NCBI RefSeq assembly: GCF_020329485.1
Contig: NZ_JAGKJI010000058.1
Coordinates: 1 to 38,948, forward strand
Source: Bradyrhizobium cenepequi
GTDB lineage: Bacteria > Pseudomonadota > Alphaproteobacteria > Rhizobiales > Xanthobacteraceae
Direction of reading: 5' to 3'
DNA: 38,948 nucleotides
Shown: piece after piece, positions 9,626-20,528 of the stretch
How the letters are laid out: each line of letters begins with the position of its first letter
Position numbering within the stretch: position 1 is the stretch's first letter
Made by a program: the position numbers and the translations under genes
The notes under the pieces: generated by a model
What the model was told of the DNA's origin: nothing
What the model saw: only the letters and a program-made list of their open reading frames with translations
Database searches by the model: none

Positions 9626-11147
9626 TCTGCCGGGCGCGTATCAGATCGGCGGAATCTACGGCTTCGGGTTCAGCGCCCGCGGCAATCTGTTCGTGCACAA
9701 TTCGCCGGACGACGCGTCCATCGTCTCGGCCGGGCGCGACATTCTCTACAGCAACTTCACCGTCGCCGGCCCCGGCACGCTGGAAGTCTCCGCCGGCCGT
9801 AACCTGCTGATGGAAGACCAGGCCAGCATCACCTCGATCGGATCGGTGGTCGCCGGTGACAACCGGCCCGGCGCCTCCATCGCGATGATGGCCGGTTTCG
9901 GCCCCAGTGGTCCTGATTATGCGAAGCTTGCAGCACTCTATCTCGATTCCGACAATCTGGCGGTAACGGGCGTGCCGCTCGCCGATCAGGCCGGCAAGGT
10001 CGCCAAGACCTATGAAGGCGAACTCGCCGCCTGGCTGAAGGCGCGCAACGGTTTCAGCGGTTCGGTGGACGAGGCGCGCGTCGCCTTCGCCGCATTACCG
10101 CCGGAGCAGCAGCGCATCTTCCTGCGCCAGGTCTACTTCGCCGAACTGCGCGAGGGTGGTCGCGAATACAACGACATCGCCAGCCCGCGCTACGGCTCTT
10201 ACCTGCGCGGCCGCCAGATGATCGCGACACTGTTCCCGGATCAGGATGCCTCGGGCAATTCGATCGCGCGCAGTGGTAGCATCACCATGTTCGGCGGTTC
10301 CGGTGTGCGCACCAATTTCGGCGGCGACATCCAGATGCTGGCGCCGAGCGGGCGCGTCGTCATCGGCATCGAAGGACAGGTACCGCCGGCCTCGGCGGGG
10401 GTGATCACCCAAGGCTCCGGCGACATCCAGCTCTATTCGAAGGGCTCGATCCTGCTCGGCCTGTCGCGCATCATGACGACGTTCGGTGGCGACGTCCTCG
10501 CCTGGTCGGCGGAGGGCGACATCAACGCCGGCCGCGGTGCCAAGACGACGATCGTCTACACCCCGCCGAGGCGCGTCTACGACAATTACGGCGCGGTGAA
10601 ACTCTCGCCGAACGTGCCATCCAGCGGTGCCGGCATCGCGTCACGCAGTGCGGTCCCGGGCGTTCCCGGCGGCAGCATCGACCTCATCGCTCCCCTGGGG
10701 ACCATCGATGCGGGCGAAGCGGGTATCCGCTCGGGCGCCGACGTCAACCTCGCGGCGCTGGCGATCGTTAACACCGCGAACATCCAGGCCCAGGGCAACA
10801 TCGCCGGCGTTCCCACGGTGCAGGCGCCGCCGGTTGCGGCATTGGCCACCAGCAACAATCTGACTGCAGCGACGCAACAGGTTCAGCCAACCGCGCCAAA
10901 CACCAACGATCGTCCTTCGATCATCATCGTCGAGTTCTTGGGTTATGGCGGCGGCGATGGATCCTCTGGCGGCAATGAGGGCCAGCGTAAGCGGCAGGAC
11001 GATCAACGATCGGACGCCCCTGCTCCACGCCGGAGCGTCGCGTATGATACATCGAGTGCCGTCCAGATACTGGGAGCAGGACAGCTGACCGATCAGGAAA
11101 GCCGATATCTGACCTTGAGGGAGCGCCGCGAGCTGCCCATGCCATAG
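9285..11147 (+). CDS. C-terminal part of the same TpsA-type exoprotein (DUF3739-like region), separated by a frameshift
   Basis: This frame picks up where the upstream frame stops making sense: QNPAFAGWLPNAF follows naturally after SVSQSS, and the Gly-rich repeats resume (AGRDIVSSGDLPGAYQIGG, SAGRDILYSNF, GGDVLAWSAEGDINAGRG). The segment with GDINAGRG, YTPPRRVYDNYG, PSSGAG, IDLIAPLGTIDAGEAGIR and VNLAALAIVN matches, as I recall, the DUF3739 region conserved near the C-terminus of proteobacterial filamentous-haemagglutinin proteins. The last 60 residues are low-complexity and charged (GGDGSSGGNEGQRKRQDD) and end ELPMP. No toxin domain is visible after the conserved region, so a CdiA-like toxin tip is unlikely. 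The frame is technically open from about 9087, but that first stretch is an Arg/Ser-rich shadow of the upstream frame. It is probably not translated alone. Confidence 0.85.
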   Translation, partial: PPQNPAFAGWLPNAFPAIPSASNLSPLGNRSTEFIFPLFAFGSGSAAGQANAGSEPARFYALTGDLVGVSTGRIINHVGNGGFQDPEYRFGIDWYEGGAAVRMIAGRDIVSSGDLPGAYQIGGIYGFGFSARGNLFVHNSPDDASIVSAGRDILYSNFTVAGPGTLEVSAGRNLLMEDQASITSIGSVVAGDNRPGASIAMMAGFGPSGPDYAKLAALYLDSDNLAVTGVPLADQAGKVAKTYEGELAAWLKARNGFSGSVDEARVAFAALPPEQQRIFLRQVYFAELREGGREYNDIASPRYGSYLRGRQMIATLFPDQDASGNSIARSGSITMFGGSGVRTNFGGDIQMLAPSGRVVIGIEGQVPPASAGVITQGSGDIQLYSKGSILLGLSRIMTTFGGDVLAWSAEGDINAGRGAKTTIVYTPPRRVYDNYGAVKLSPNVPSSGAGIASRSAVPGVPGGSIDLIAPLGTIDAGEAGIRSGADVNLAALAIVNTANIQAQGNIAGVPTVQAPPVAALATSNNLTAATQQVQPTAPNTNDRPSIIIVEFLGYGGGDGSSGGNEGQRKRQDDQRSDAPAPRRSVAYDTSSAVQILGAGQLTDQESRYLTLRERRELPMP

Positions 11148-11221
11148 CCCGAACGAAGAGCGAGTTTGCCGCATGGGCTGCGATCAATAGAGAAAATGCG
11201 AGTCAACCACCCAGTCGCGGC

Positions 11222-11740
11222 TCAGGGCCTTCTGGTGGGTGCGACGAACGGATTCGATTCCGGGCTCTGCCGCAGATTCTTATCAAAACACACATCCAGA
11301 CGTTCGAGCGCTGCCGCGCTTCCATCAAGCGGCACGCGAAGCGTCATGCCTTCGCCTCGAACCTCAAGAATGTTAGCGATTCGCAATCGTTCGTTAAACG
11401 GCGCATCGGCCAACGCGATCGTCACGGATTTCGATTCCGCCAGGGCTTTCACCTCAATCGAGCGCGGACCCGCAGACAGGCGAACCGAATAAGCCTTACC
11501 CCGTTCAAGTTTCCATTTGGACGAATCGAGAGATAGCAGAAGGCCTTCCTGGTTGCGTACGAACACGATACCCAGCCCCTCGCTGGATCGCGTCATGGTG
11601 CAGTTCTCAAACTTATCGGCTTTATAGGTTGTCGCAATCGTCCAAGGACCGATGACAACCGTCTGGGCGTCGAGCGACTGTTGGGCAAGTGCCTGCTTTG
11701 CGAGGATCGAAAGACAGGCGAACGCAAGGATCGCTCGCAT
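11222..11740 (-). CDS. Small exported protein of unknown function
   Basis: The product is a 172-residue protein with a Sec signal peptide (MRAILAFACLSILAKQALAQ, cleavage likely after ALA) and a mature part of about 150 residues. That part begins with a GPWTI segment, has cysteines in ENCTM and DVCFD that could form a disulfide, and has a beta-rich pattern. I chose the ATG at 11740 because GGAGGAG lies just upstream of it; an ATG four codons earlier overlaps that ribosome-binding site and has none of its own. The gene converges on the end of the exoprotein gene with a 74-bp gap, so the two are not co-transcribed. I do not recognise the family. The size and GPWTI/Cys layout loosely recall IalB-like periplasmic proteins, but this is a weak resemblance only. 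Confidence 0.75.
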   Translation of the reverse strand: MRAILAFACLSILAKQALAQQSLDAQTVVIGPWTIATTYKADKFENCTMTRSSEGLGIVFVRNQEGLLLSLDSSKWKLERGKAYSVRLSAGPRSIEVKALAESKSVTIALADAPFNERLRIANILEVRGEGMTLRVPLDGSAAALERLDVCFDKNLRQSPESNPFVAPTRRP

Positions 11741-11885
11741 CGTCTCCTCCATGAATGGTCGTAGATGTTGGTGACAGAGTGCATTACCAGCGGGGAATAA
11801 TTAACGCACCCCGAGCGCAACGGTTCCAGGTTGCGGGTTCCCTCGAGCTCTGGCGAGATCGCTTTCATCGCGTGCGAGATCAATG

Positions 11886-12970
11886 CCTGCGCGTGCCGAA
11901 AACCTAAACTCTGAGGTAATGGTGATGAAGTCCGCCCAGGATGGCACGTGAGTAGACCACACCGGTTCGCTGAACTGGGCGAGAAACGGGGGCATCCTTA
12001 TCCAGGGCCGAGTGCATCCGCGTCTCATCGTAGTAGCGAAGGTAAGATTTCAGAATCCGGCGCAGATGTGCCTCGCCCAGGATGTGGTCCACACATTCAC
12101 GCCGGATCGATCCGATCAGCCGTTCGACAAAGCCGTTCTGCCAGGGTGAGGCCGGTGCGGTCGGCTTGTCTCGAATGCCCATGGCACGCAGTCGGCGTGT
12201 GACGACCGCACCGTAGATGCAATCCCGGTCTCGGATCATGTAGCCCGGAGCCTCGTTCCAGGGGAATGCCTCGGTTATTTGACGCGCGACCCATTCAGCG
12301 GTTGGATGTGCGGTGACGTTGACCCAGACAAGATCTCTGCGGTCTAGCCGAACCATGACGAAGGCATAGAGGAGATCGAAACCGATCGTCGGGACGACGA
12401 AGAAGTCCACGATATCTGGAGCATGATTATGTAGGAAGGTGCGCCATCCTTGGCTTGGCGGCACTCGCCGTTTGACCATGTACTTGGCGACGCTCGACTG
12501 CGCGACCTGAAACCCGAGCTTGAGCAATTCGCCGTGGATGCGTGGCGCGCCCCACAGCGGGTTCTCGATGCTCATTAGCCGGATCAGCGCGCGCAGCTCC
12601 GCGTCGATCTGCGGCCGCCCTCCCCGTCGACCCGATTTCCAACGCCAATAACAGCGAAAGCCAGCCCTGTGCCAACCTACGAGCATCTCGGGCCGGATGA
12701 TCGTGAGGACCTGCAGGATAGACGGAATCCAGCGGTACAGTTGCATCAAGAACCAGCGATCATTGTTCGTAAGCCTCACGCGACCATGGAGCCTGCGCCT
12801 CAAGACATTCAACTGATGTCGAAGCGCGGCATTCTCAGCCTCGAGCCGGATCTTCGACTTGAACGGTGAGGCCAAGACCGCCACGACGAAACACGGGAGT
12901 CCGAACATTCCACCAGCTTAGGCGATTCCGTCACCTCATCAACTCGGATAAGGTTTTCGGTACACACAGG
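11886..12970. mobile_element. Insertion sequence, full length, single transposase ORF
   Basis: This is a roughly 1.08-kb element. Its right end, read inward, is CCTGTGTGTACCGAAAACC; the left end reads CCTGCGCGTGCCGAAAACC, matching at most of 19 positions and so forming terminal inverted repeats. The transposase gene fills the element on the minus strand. The same ends occur at 35320-35788 (an internally deleted copy) and once, as a single end, at 22248-22306, which fixes the boundaries by comparison. No clear target-site duplication is visible in the flanks. It sits about 60 bp beyond the stop of the LivMGF gene. The exact termini are uncertain by 2-3 bases. Confidence 0.8.
11904..12908 (-). 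CDS. Transposase with integrase core (DDE) domain, IS3/IS481-like
   Basis: The product is a 334-residue transposase. The N-terminal 60 residues hold a helical segment (SKIRLEAENAALRHQLNVLRR) and the helix-turn-helix region around IRPEMLVGWHRAGFRCYWRW. A conserved linker (GRPQIDAELRALIRLM, NPLWGAPRIHGELLKLG) precedes the integrase core. The likely catalytic triad is Asp in PDIVDFFVVPT, Asp in MIRDRD, and Glu in WQNGFVERLIGSIRRE. The motif HSALDKDAPVSRPVQ and the C-terminus GGLHHHYLRV are shared with the deleted copy near 35.7 kb. All motifs are present and the frame is open, so the enzyme may be active. The exact IS family cannot be fixed by eye: it lacks the separate OrfA typical of IS3. Confidence 0.85.
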   Translation of the reverse strand: MFGLPCFVVAVLASPFKSKIRLEAENAALRHQLNVLRRRLHGRVRLTNNDRWFLMQLYRWIPSILQVLTIIRPEMLVGWHRAGFRCYWRWKSGRRGGRPQIDAELRALIRLMSIENPLWGAPRIHGELLKLGFQVAQSSVAKYMVKRRVPPSQGWRTFLHNHAPDIVDFFVVPTIGFDLLYAFVMVRLDRRDLVWVNVTAHPTAEWVARQITEAFPWNEAPGYMIRDRDCIYGAVVTRRLRAMGIRDKPTAPASPWQNGFVERLIGSIRRECVDHILGEAHLRRILKSYLRYYDETRMHSALDKDAPVSRPVQRTGVVYSRAILGGLHHHYLRV

Positions 12971-13030
12971 CAGGCGAAGCGTCATCCGAGCGGAGCGTCC
13001 CGGCGTGCTGACAAAATCGAGAAGACTAAC

Positions 13031-15531
<2,501 letters not shown>

Positions 15532-15535
<4 letters not shown>

Positions 15536-16401
15536 TCGAAACGCTCCCAGCTCTCGCCGAGCAGGCCGCGCGGTCGAACAAGAAGAATCAGGATCATCAG
15601 CGCGTACATCACTGCAGTGGAAGCGGCGGGCCAGAATTGGATTGACAGAGCCACGGAAATGCCGACGAGGAGTCCACTGATGACAGCGCCGCCGAAGCTG
15701 CCGAGGCCTCCGATGGTGACGACGACGAAAGCCGGCATGATGGCGGCTTCGGACATCGACGGCACCACGCTCCAGAGCGGCGCGGCAAGCACGCCGGCGA
15801 TGCCGGCAACCGCGGTTCCCAGGCCGAATACCGCAGTGAACACACGCTTGAGGTTGATGCCGAGCATGCTGACCATTTCGGGATCGCGGCTGCCGGCGCG
15901 GATGATGCGGCCGTAGCGCGTGCCTTGCAGGAATAGCCACAGGGCGATCAGGATCATCACGGTCACAACCAGCACGAACAAGCGATATTTCGTCACCAGC
16001 ACCGGACCCCAGACGATGAACCCGGAAAGCCAGCCTGGCGGATTGAACGGGTGGCCGGCCGCGCCCCAGATGGTGCGGATCAGTTCTTCGATGAAAAGCG
16101 CGATGCCGAAGGTCATGAACAGGCCGAGCAGCGGTTCCTTGCCGTAGAGCGGCCGCATCAACGTCATCTCGATTACGATGCCGACGACGCCGACCCCCAG
16201 CGGCGCGAGAACGATCGCCCAGGGGCCGAGGCTGTCGCGCAGCGTGAGGGCAAAATAAGCACCGAGCGCGAAGTATACGCCATGGGCAAAATTCACGATA
16301 CCGAGCATTCCGAAAATGATCGAAAGCCCGATCGCGATCAGGACGTAGAGAAAACCCAGGACAAGTCCGTTAACGACCTGCGAGATGATCAGCTCGGTCA
16401 T
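15532..16401 (-). CDS. livH: Branched-chain amino acid-type (HAAT) ABC transporter permease, LivH family
   Basis: The product is a 289-residue inner-membrane permease of normal LivH length, with about eight hydrophobic segments. Hallmarks are the N-terminal GLVLGFLYVLIAIGLSIIFG, IVNFAHGVYFALGAYFA, the cytoplasmic coupling region GRIIRAGSRDPEMVSMLGIN, and the C-terminal VVTIGGLGSFGGAVISGLLVG. It pairs with the LivM part of the next protein to form the channel. Its stop overlaps the start of the LivMGF gene by four bases (ATGA), and the binding-protein gene lies 80 bp upstream, so the three form one operon. The family handles amino acids, amides, urea and aromatic or other carboxylates; the ligand here is unknown. 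Confidence 0.93.
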
Positions 16402-16481
16402 ATCGATACCGCTGTAAGAATGACGACGAGCGCGGCGACTTCAGTCGCCCCGCTCGTCAGCGAGGACGAAAGCGTGCTGCG

Positions 16482-17729
16482 TCAGGTCTTGAATGTGCAG
16501 CCGATCTCCGCCTGGCTTCCATAAGCCGCATCAAGGGTCGCCGAGTCGTTCGGATACTGGCTCTTGATGTCGAAGTAGTCGTACTTGTCGGAAATCTTGT
16601 CCTTCACTTGCGCCACTAGCAGCGGCTGGACCAGCTGATGGTCGAAGTTGCGGAAGAAGATCGGGGCGTCCTTATAACCGTCGAACTTATGTTCTTCGAG
16701 GAAGCCGACCAGTTTGGCCGAGTCGGTCGACTTGGTCTCCTTGATCGCAGTCAGGATCGACGTCATGCCGAACCAGTCTTGCCAGCCCTCGGCTTCCGGC
16801 GGCTGGTTATACTTCTTCTTGAAGGCTTCAACGAAATCGGTGCTGCGTTTTGTCATATGCGAGCCGGTGTAGTTCCAGATCTTCGGATAGACGCCGAAAG
16901 CAGCGTCCGGGCCCGCCGACCAAAGGTCGGTGTCGTTCACGATCGGGGCCGAGAGGGCCATCTGGTTGGTCAGGCCGATTTCCTTCATCTGCTTCAAGAA
17001 GTTGGTGAGGTCGGTGCCGCCGAGGCCGACATAGATCACATCAGGCTTGGCCTGACGCACCTTGAGCAGGTACGAACTGAAGTCGGTGGTGCCAAGCGGC
17101 GCCTGGTCGTAGCCGACCACGTTGCCGCCGTCCTTCACCACGACCTCCTTCATCTGGTTATAGGCATCGATGCCCCAGGCGTAGGACGCGACGACGAAGT
17201 ACCACTTCTTGCCGTGCTCTTTCAGCAGCGGATACACGCTGTTCACCGTGACCTTGTTCGGCAGATCGACGCGGAAGGTGTATTTGCTGCAGTTCTTGCC
17301 GGTGATCTCGGTCGCGTTGGGGCCCGTGGCCATCAGCAGCGTCTTCGCGCGTTCTGCGACCGGCATGATTGCGAGCACGTCGCCGCTTGAGACGCCGCCC
17401 TGAACTGCGACGACCTTCTCTTCTTCCAGCAGCTTGCGCATGTTCTGCTGGGTCGCCTGCGGCGTCGACTCGTCCAGCCACACCAGCTGGATCGGTCGGT
17501 CGAGGACCTTGCCGCCGAAATCATCGATGGCGATCTGCGCGCCATGCTGGCCAATCTCGCCCTGTACCGCGTAGGTGCCGGACTTCGGCAGCAGCAGGCC
17601 GATCTTGATGGATTCCGCGGCGCGCGCGGTGATGACGAAGGGCGAGGCGATCTGCGCCGCGCCGAAGGTCGCACCGGCCAATAAGGTGCGGCGGCTGATA
17701 CCAAATCCGTTGCTGGTGGTCTTGGTCAT
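16482..17729 (-). CDS. ABC transporter substrate-binding protein, Leu/Ile/Val-binding (HAAT, type I) family
   Basis: The product is a 415-residue periplasmic binding protein. The N-terminus has a twin-arginine-type signal (ISRRTLLAGATFGAAQIA, then a hydrophobic stretch ending TARA), with maturation near AES. The mature protein shows the type I binding fold: IKIGLLLPKSGTYAVQGEIGQHGAQIAIDD, VQGGVSSGDVLAIMPVAE, and YAWGIDAYNQMKEVVVKDGGNVVG. It feeds LivH and the LivMGF fusion encoded downstream. The start ATG is preceded by AGGGAGGATTT. The gene is transcribed away from the GH88 gene across a 250-bp region holding two LacI-type operators (17878-17906), which suggests induction by the pathway substrate or an intermediate. 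Its neighbours argue for a uronate- or carboxylate-containing ligand rather than a plain amino acid; that is inference. Confidence 0.92.
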   Translation of the reverse strand: MTKTTSNGFGISRRTLLAGATFGAAQIASPFVITARAAESIKIGLLLPKSGTYAVQGEIGQHGAQIAIDDFGGKVLDRPIQLVWLDESTPQATQQNMRKLLEEEKVVAVQGGVSSGDVLAIMPVAERAKTLLMATGPNATEITGKNCSKYTFRVDLPNKVTVNSVYPLLKEHGKKWYFVVASYAWGIDAYNQMKEVVVKDGGNVVGYDQAPLGTTDFSSYLLKVRQAKPDVIYVGLGGTDLTNFLKQMKEIGLTNQMALSAPIVNDTDLWSAGPDAAFGVYPKIWNYTGSHMTKRSTDFVEAFKKKYNQPPEAEGWQDWFGMTSILTAIKETKSTDSAKLVGFLEEHKFDGYKDAPIFFRNFDHQLVQPLLVAQVKDKISDKYDYFDIKSQYPNDSATLDAAYGSQAEIGCTFKT

Positions 17730-17877
17730 AAATCCTCCCTGTCTCGTTTGGCCGCTTGTAGTGCGGTCTTTTGCTGTTTGCCCCTCCTTGCGGAGGGCCC
17801 GGGTTCGCCCCGAGTTCGATGTTGTCGTGAGGTGACGTGCCGATCGTTCGCAAATCCCCCCGCACCTTCATGCTATC

Positions 17878-17906
17878 TGAAACCGTTTACATTGAAATCG
17901 TTTTCT
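17878..17906. promoter_or_regulatory. Tandem LacI-type operators between the binding-protein and GH88 genes
   Basis: Two 14-bp sites of the form TGAAAnCGnTTnCn lie side by side: TGAAACCGTTTACA at 17878-17891 and TGAAATCGTTTTCT at 17893-17906. Their CG centres are 15 bp apart. The second is the reverse complement of the site at 20459-20472 except for its last base. Palindromes with a central CG are the usual targets of LacI-family regulators, and a LacI gene lies 1.4 kb away. They sit where they could control both divergent promoters. The binding is inferred, not shown. Confidence 0.7.
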
Positions 17907-17979
17907 GCGATAGCGAGACGCTCTTGAACAGGACGTCACAGTGAGGTGATGACGCCGATCAGCAGCGGAGGACAAGGCC

Positions 17980-19164
17980 TTGGCAGAGAAGCTGTTTTTG
18001 GAGGCGCTGGACCTCAATGCGACAAAGCTTTTTGCCGATGAGCCAACGCTCGGGGTCACCTTTCCCTATGTCACGCATCCCTCCGGCCAGTGGGACACGC
18101 TGCCGGCTTCGCTCTCGGCCGGCTATCGAGGCGAAAACTGGAGCCACGGCAACTGGTTCTGCGGCTTCTGGGTTGGGCTCCTGATCGCGGCCTATCTGCG
18201 CACACAGGACGAGAGATATCTGAACCTGGCACGGGAGCGGATGCTGCTGGTTGCGCCGCGCGCCAGCGATGGCAACACCCACGACATTGGCTTCATCTTC
18301 TATCCCAGCGCCATCGCGCTGTTTCATGTCACCGGCGATACGCAGTATGCCGATCTGGCGGCGCAGGCCGCGGACCGGCTGCGGCGGCGGCTGATCATGA
18401 CGCCGCGCGGCAGCTACATCTCGGCATGGGGGCCGCTGAGCGACATGCGCGGTCGGCGTTCCTCCGCGATCGACACCATGGCGAACCTGCCGCTGCTCTA
18501 CTGGGCCGCCCAGCAAAAGGACGATGCCAGTTTCACCCTGGCGGGCGAAGCCCATGCGCTGATGACGCGCGAAGCCTTCATCCGCCCGGACAACTCGACC
18601 TATCACGCGATCGAATACGACATCGAGACGGGCGAGCGCGCGCGCGGATTCACCTTCCAGGGCTACGCAGATTCGTCATGCTGGCCGCGGGGACAGGCGT
18701 GGGCGATCTACGGATATACCCGCACCGCCGAAGCCACCGGCAAGCGCGCCTATCTTGACCTCGCCGAACAACTCGCCGACTACTTCGTCGGGCGGACCGG
18801 TCCGTCGCTGGTGCCGCCGTGGGATTTCGACGATCCAGCCGTGCCGAATACGCTGATCGATACTTCAGCCTCGGCGATCGTGGCATCAGCTTTCGCCGAC
18901 ATGGCCGCGCTGCATCCGGATCCGAACAAGGCGGCGGCCTGGGGCCAGCGCGCCCGAGATATTCTCGCCGTCTTATGCGAGCGGCATCTGGCGCGGGACG
19001 ATGCCCATCGCGGTCTGTTGCGCCACGGTTGCTATTCGAAACCGCACAATCAGGGCGTCGACAGCGCGGTGATGTTTGGCGACTTCTTCTTCATCGAGGC
19101 GTTATGCAGCGTGGCGATGCCGGGCAAGCTGCGGGCGACCCCGAAGCGGCTATCCAAAGCTTGA
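17980..19164 (+). CDS. Unsaturated glucuronyl hydrolase, glycoside hydrolase family 88
   Basis: This 394-residue enzyme would remove a 4,5-unsaturated uronic acid from the non-reducing end of an oligosaccharide or glycoside by hydrating the double bond. Residues known in Bacillus sp. GL1 UGL are present at nearly constant offset: H101/D102 (HDIGF; UGL H87/D88), W150 (W134), D165 in SAIDTMANLP (D149), H209 (H193), Q227 (Q211), R237 and W241 in CWPRGQAW (R221, W225). Both catalytic aspartates are therefore there. There is no signal peptide, so it acts in the cytoplasm after uptake. The start is a TTG at 17980 behind GGAGGA; the only nearby ATG is out of frame. It is divergent from the Liv-type importer, shares operators with it, and is followed by the convergent LacI gene. 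GH105 is a related alternative, but the residue match favours GH88. Confidence 0.9.
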   Translation: MAEKLFLEALDLNATKLFADEPTLGVTFPYVTHPSGQWDTLPASLSAGYRGENWSHGNWFCGFWVGLLIAAYLRTQDERYLNLARERMLLVAPRASDGNTHDIGFIFYPSAIALFHVTGDTQYADLAAQAADRLRRRLIMTPRGSYISAWGPLSDMRGRRSSAIDTMANLPLLYWAAQQKDDASFTLAGEAHALMTREAFIRPDNSTYHAIEYDIETGERARGFTFQGYADSSCWPRGQAWAIYGYTRTAEATGKRAYLDLAEQLADYFVGRTGPSLVPPWDFDDPAVPNTLIDTSASAIVASAFADMAALHPDPNKAAAWGQRARDILAVLCERHLARDDAHRGLLRHGCYSKPHNQGVDSAVMFGDFFFIEALCSVAMPGKLRATPKRLSKA

Positions 19165-19215
19165 CCCGGATAGGAGTGCAGCGATTTTAACGTTTCATCC
19201 TCGTCTCGTCGTGCG

Positions 19216-20313
19216 TCAGCGGTTCCAGACTGCTTTTGCTCTGGTGCTCTTGCGAGTCTGTGATGGCGGCGCCGCCGCGGCCGAGCCGCGCACGATCATC
19301 CGGTACGGCAGTTCGATGCTGCTCGGGATCGACAATCCGGAAATCGCGTTGATGAGATAGTCGGCGGCGCCGCGCCCGATCTCGGCGGCGGGAACGCTGA
19401 TCGTAGTCAGTGGCGGGTCGATCTGCGCGGCGAGCTCAATGTCGTCGAAGCCGGTGATCGACAGCGTTTGCGGCACCTTGAAGCCGAGTTTGCGGGCTTC
19501 GGCCATCGCGCCGATCGCCAGTGTGTCGGTGGTGCAGATCACCGCCGTGATCTCTGGGTGATCGGTTATAAGCTGGCGGAACGCGCTGCGGCCCTGCGCC
19601 AGCGAATGATCCGCCTTGATGATCTGGGTCGGCTTCAGTTCGATCCCGGCCTTTGCCAGGGCCTTCTGTACGCCTTCAAGCCGCGCCCGCGAGCGGTCGT
19701 TTGACGGAGGCACGTTGGCGATGGCGCCGAAGGACACATGGCCGATGCCGAGCAGGTAGCGGGTTAGTTCGCGCGTTGCGGCCTCGTTATCGATGCCGAT
19801 CGCGGGCATCCCGCTGGTTGGCCTCGATACGTAGGTGGTGATGACAGGCATGCCGGCCTGTCGGATCATCGTGCGTAGCTCCGGGCTGTGCGAGCCGCCG
19901 ACCAGCACGACGCCGTCGATGCCGCGTTCGATCAGACTGCGCATTTCCTGCAACTCGCGCTGCTGGTCGTATTGCGCATTGGCGATCAGAAGCGTGTAGC
20001 CGGCTTCGCTGAGACGGTTCTGCAACGCCTCCACGCCTTCGGCGAAGATGCTGAGTCCGAGGGTCGGAACGATGGCGCCGATGGTGCGCATCCGTCCCGA
20101 TTTCAGCGCGCGTCCGGCGCTGTCGCGGGTATACGAGAGGCTGGAGATGGCGCGCGCCACCTTGTCGCGCAGCTCGGGGCGCACGATCGCCGGATGATTG
20201 AGCACACGCGACACTGTGGCCGGCGATACCCCGGCCTGACGCGCGACATCCTCGATCTTCACGCGCGCCTGGGAGTGACTCCAGGTGGTCGCGGGCGGCG
20301 GCTTGCTGGCCAT
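19216..20313 (-). CDS. LacI-family transcriptional regulator
   Basis: This is a 365-residue repressor-type protein. The N-terminal helix-turn-helix reads VKIEDVARQAGVSPATVSRV (about residues 18-37), followed by the hinge region with LNHPAIVRPELRDKVARAI. The remaining 300 residues are a periplasmic-binding-protein-like effector domain (TIGAIVPTLGLSIFAEGVEA, ICTTDTLAIGAMAEARKLG, SITGFDDIELA, ISVPAAEIG). I chose the ATG at 20313 (MASKPPP); a GTG 15 codons upstream is also possible. It is convergent with GH88 and divergent from the CoA-transferase gene, with an operator between. Three matching palindromes in the two divergent regions make it the likely regulator of the importer, GH88, CoA-transferase and itself. 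Confidence 0.92.
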   Translation of the reverse strand: MASKPPPATTWSHSQARVKIEDVARQAGVSPATVSRVLNHPAIVRPELRDKVARAISSLSYTRDSAGRALKSGRMRTIGAIVPTLGLSIFAEGVEALQNRLSEAGYTLLIANAQYDQQRELQEMRSLIERGIDGVVLVGGSHSPELRTMIRQAGMPVITTYVSRPTSGMPAIGIDNEAATRELTRYLLGIGHVSFGAIANVPPSNDRSRARLEGVQKALAKAGIELKPTQIIKADHSLAQGRSAFRQLITDHPEITAVICTTDTLAIGAMAEARKLGFKVPQTLSITGFDDIELAAQIDPPLTTISVPAAEIGRGAADYLINAISGLSIPSSIELPYRMIVRGSAAAAPPSQTRKSTRAKAVWNR

Positions 20314-20428
20314 GAGACTACTCAAACGGCATCCGCGCGACCATTGCGGCGAATGCACCCTTATCCATAAAAGCCCGCCGAACTTGGTTCATTCCAAGCC
20401 CGTTGTACAGCCCGCGGGCGTTTGCGGC

Positions 20429-20472
20429 TTGACACTGGGGGCGGGGCGGGTAGAACTCTGAAAACGATTTCA
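20429..20472 (+). promoter_or_regulatory. Sigma-70-type promoter with overlapping LacI operator upstream of the CoA-transferase gene
   Basis: TTGACA at 20429-20434 and TAGAAC at 20451-20456 are 16 bp apart and make a good -35/-10 pair directed at the CoA-transferase gene. The palindrome TGAAAACGATTTCA at 20459-20472 begins three bases after the -10, so it covers the expected transcription start: a classic repression position. It also lies in the leader of the divergent LacI gene, allowing autoregulation. Confidence 0.65.
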
Positions 20473-20528
20473 GAAAAGGTGAGCACTGTCCGATCCACCG
20501 GGCGGTCCGGCAACGGCGGGGACACGGC

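Noticed and set aside
9285..11147. A contact-dependent toxin at the C-terminus of the exoprotein, with an immunity gene behind it.
   Set aside because: After the conserved region there is only a short charged low-complexity tail. The next gene is on the opposite strand and encodes an exported protein, not a cytoplasmic immunity protein.
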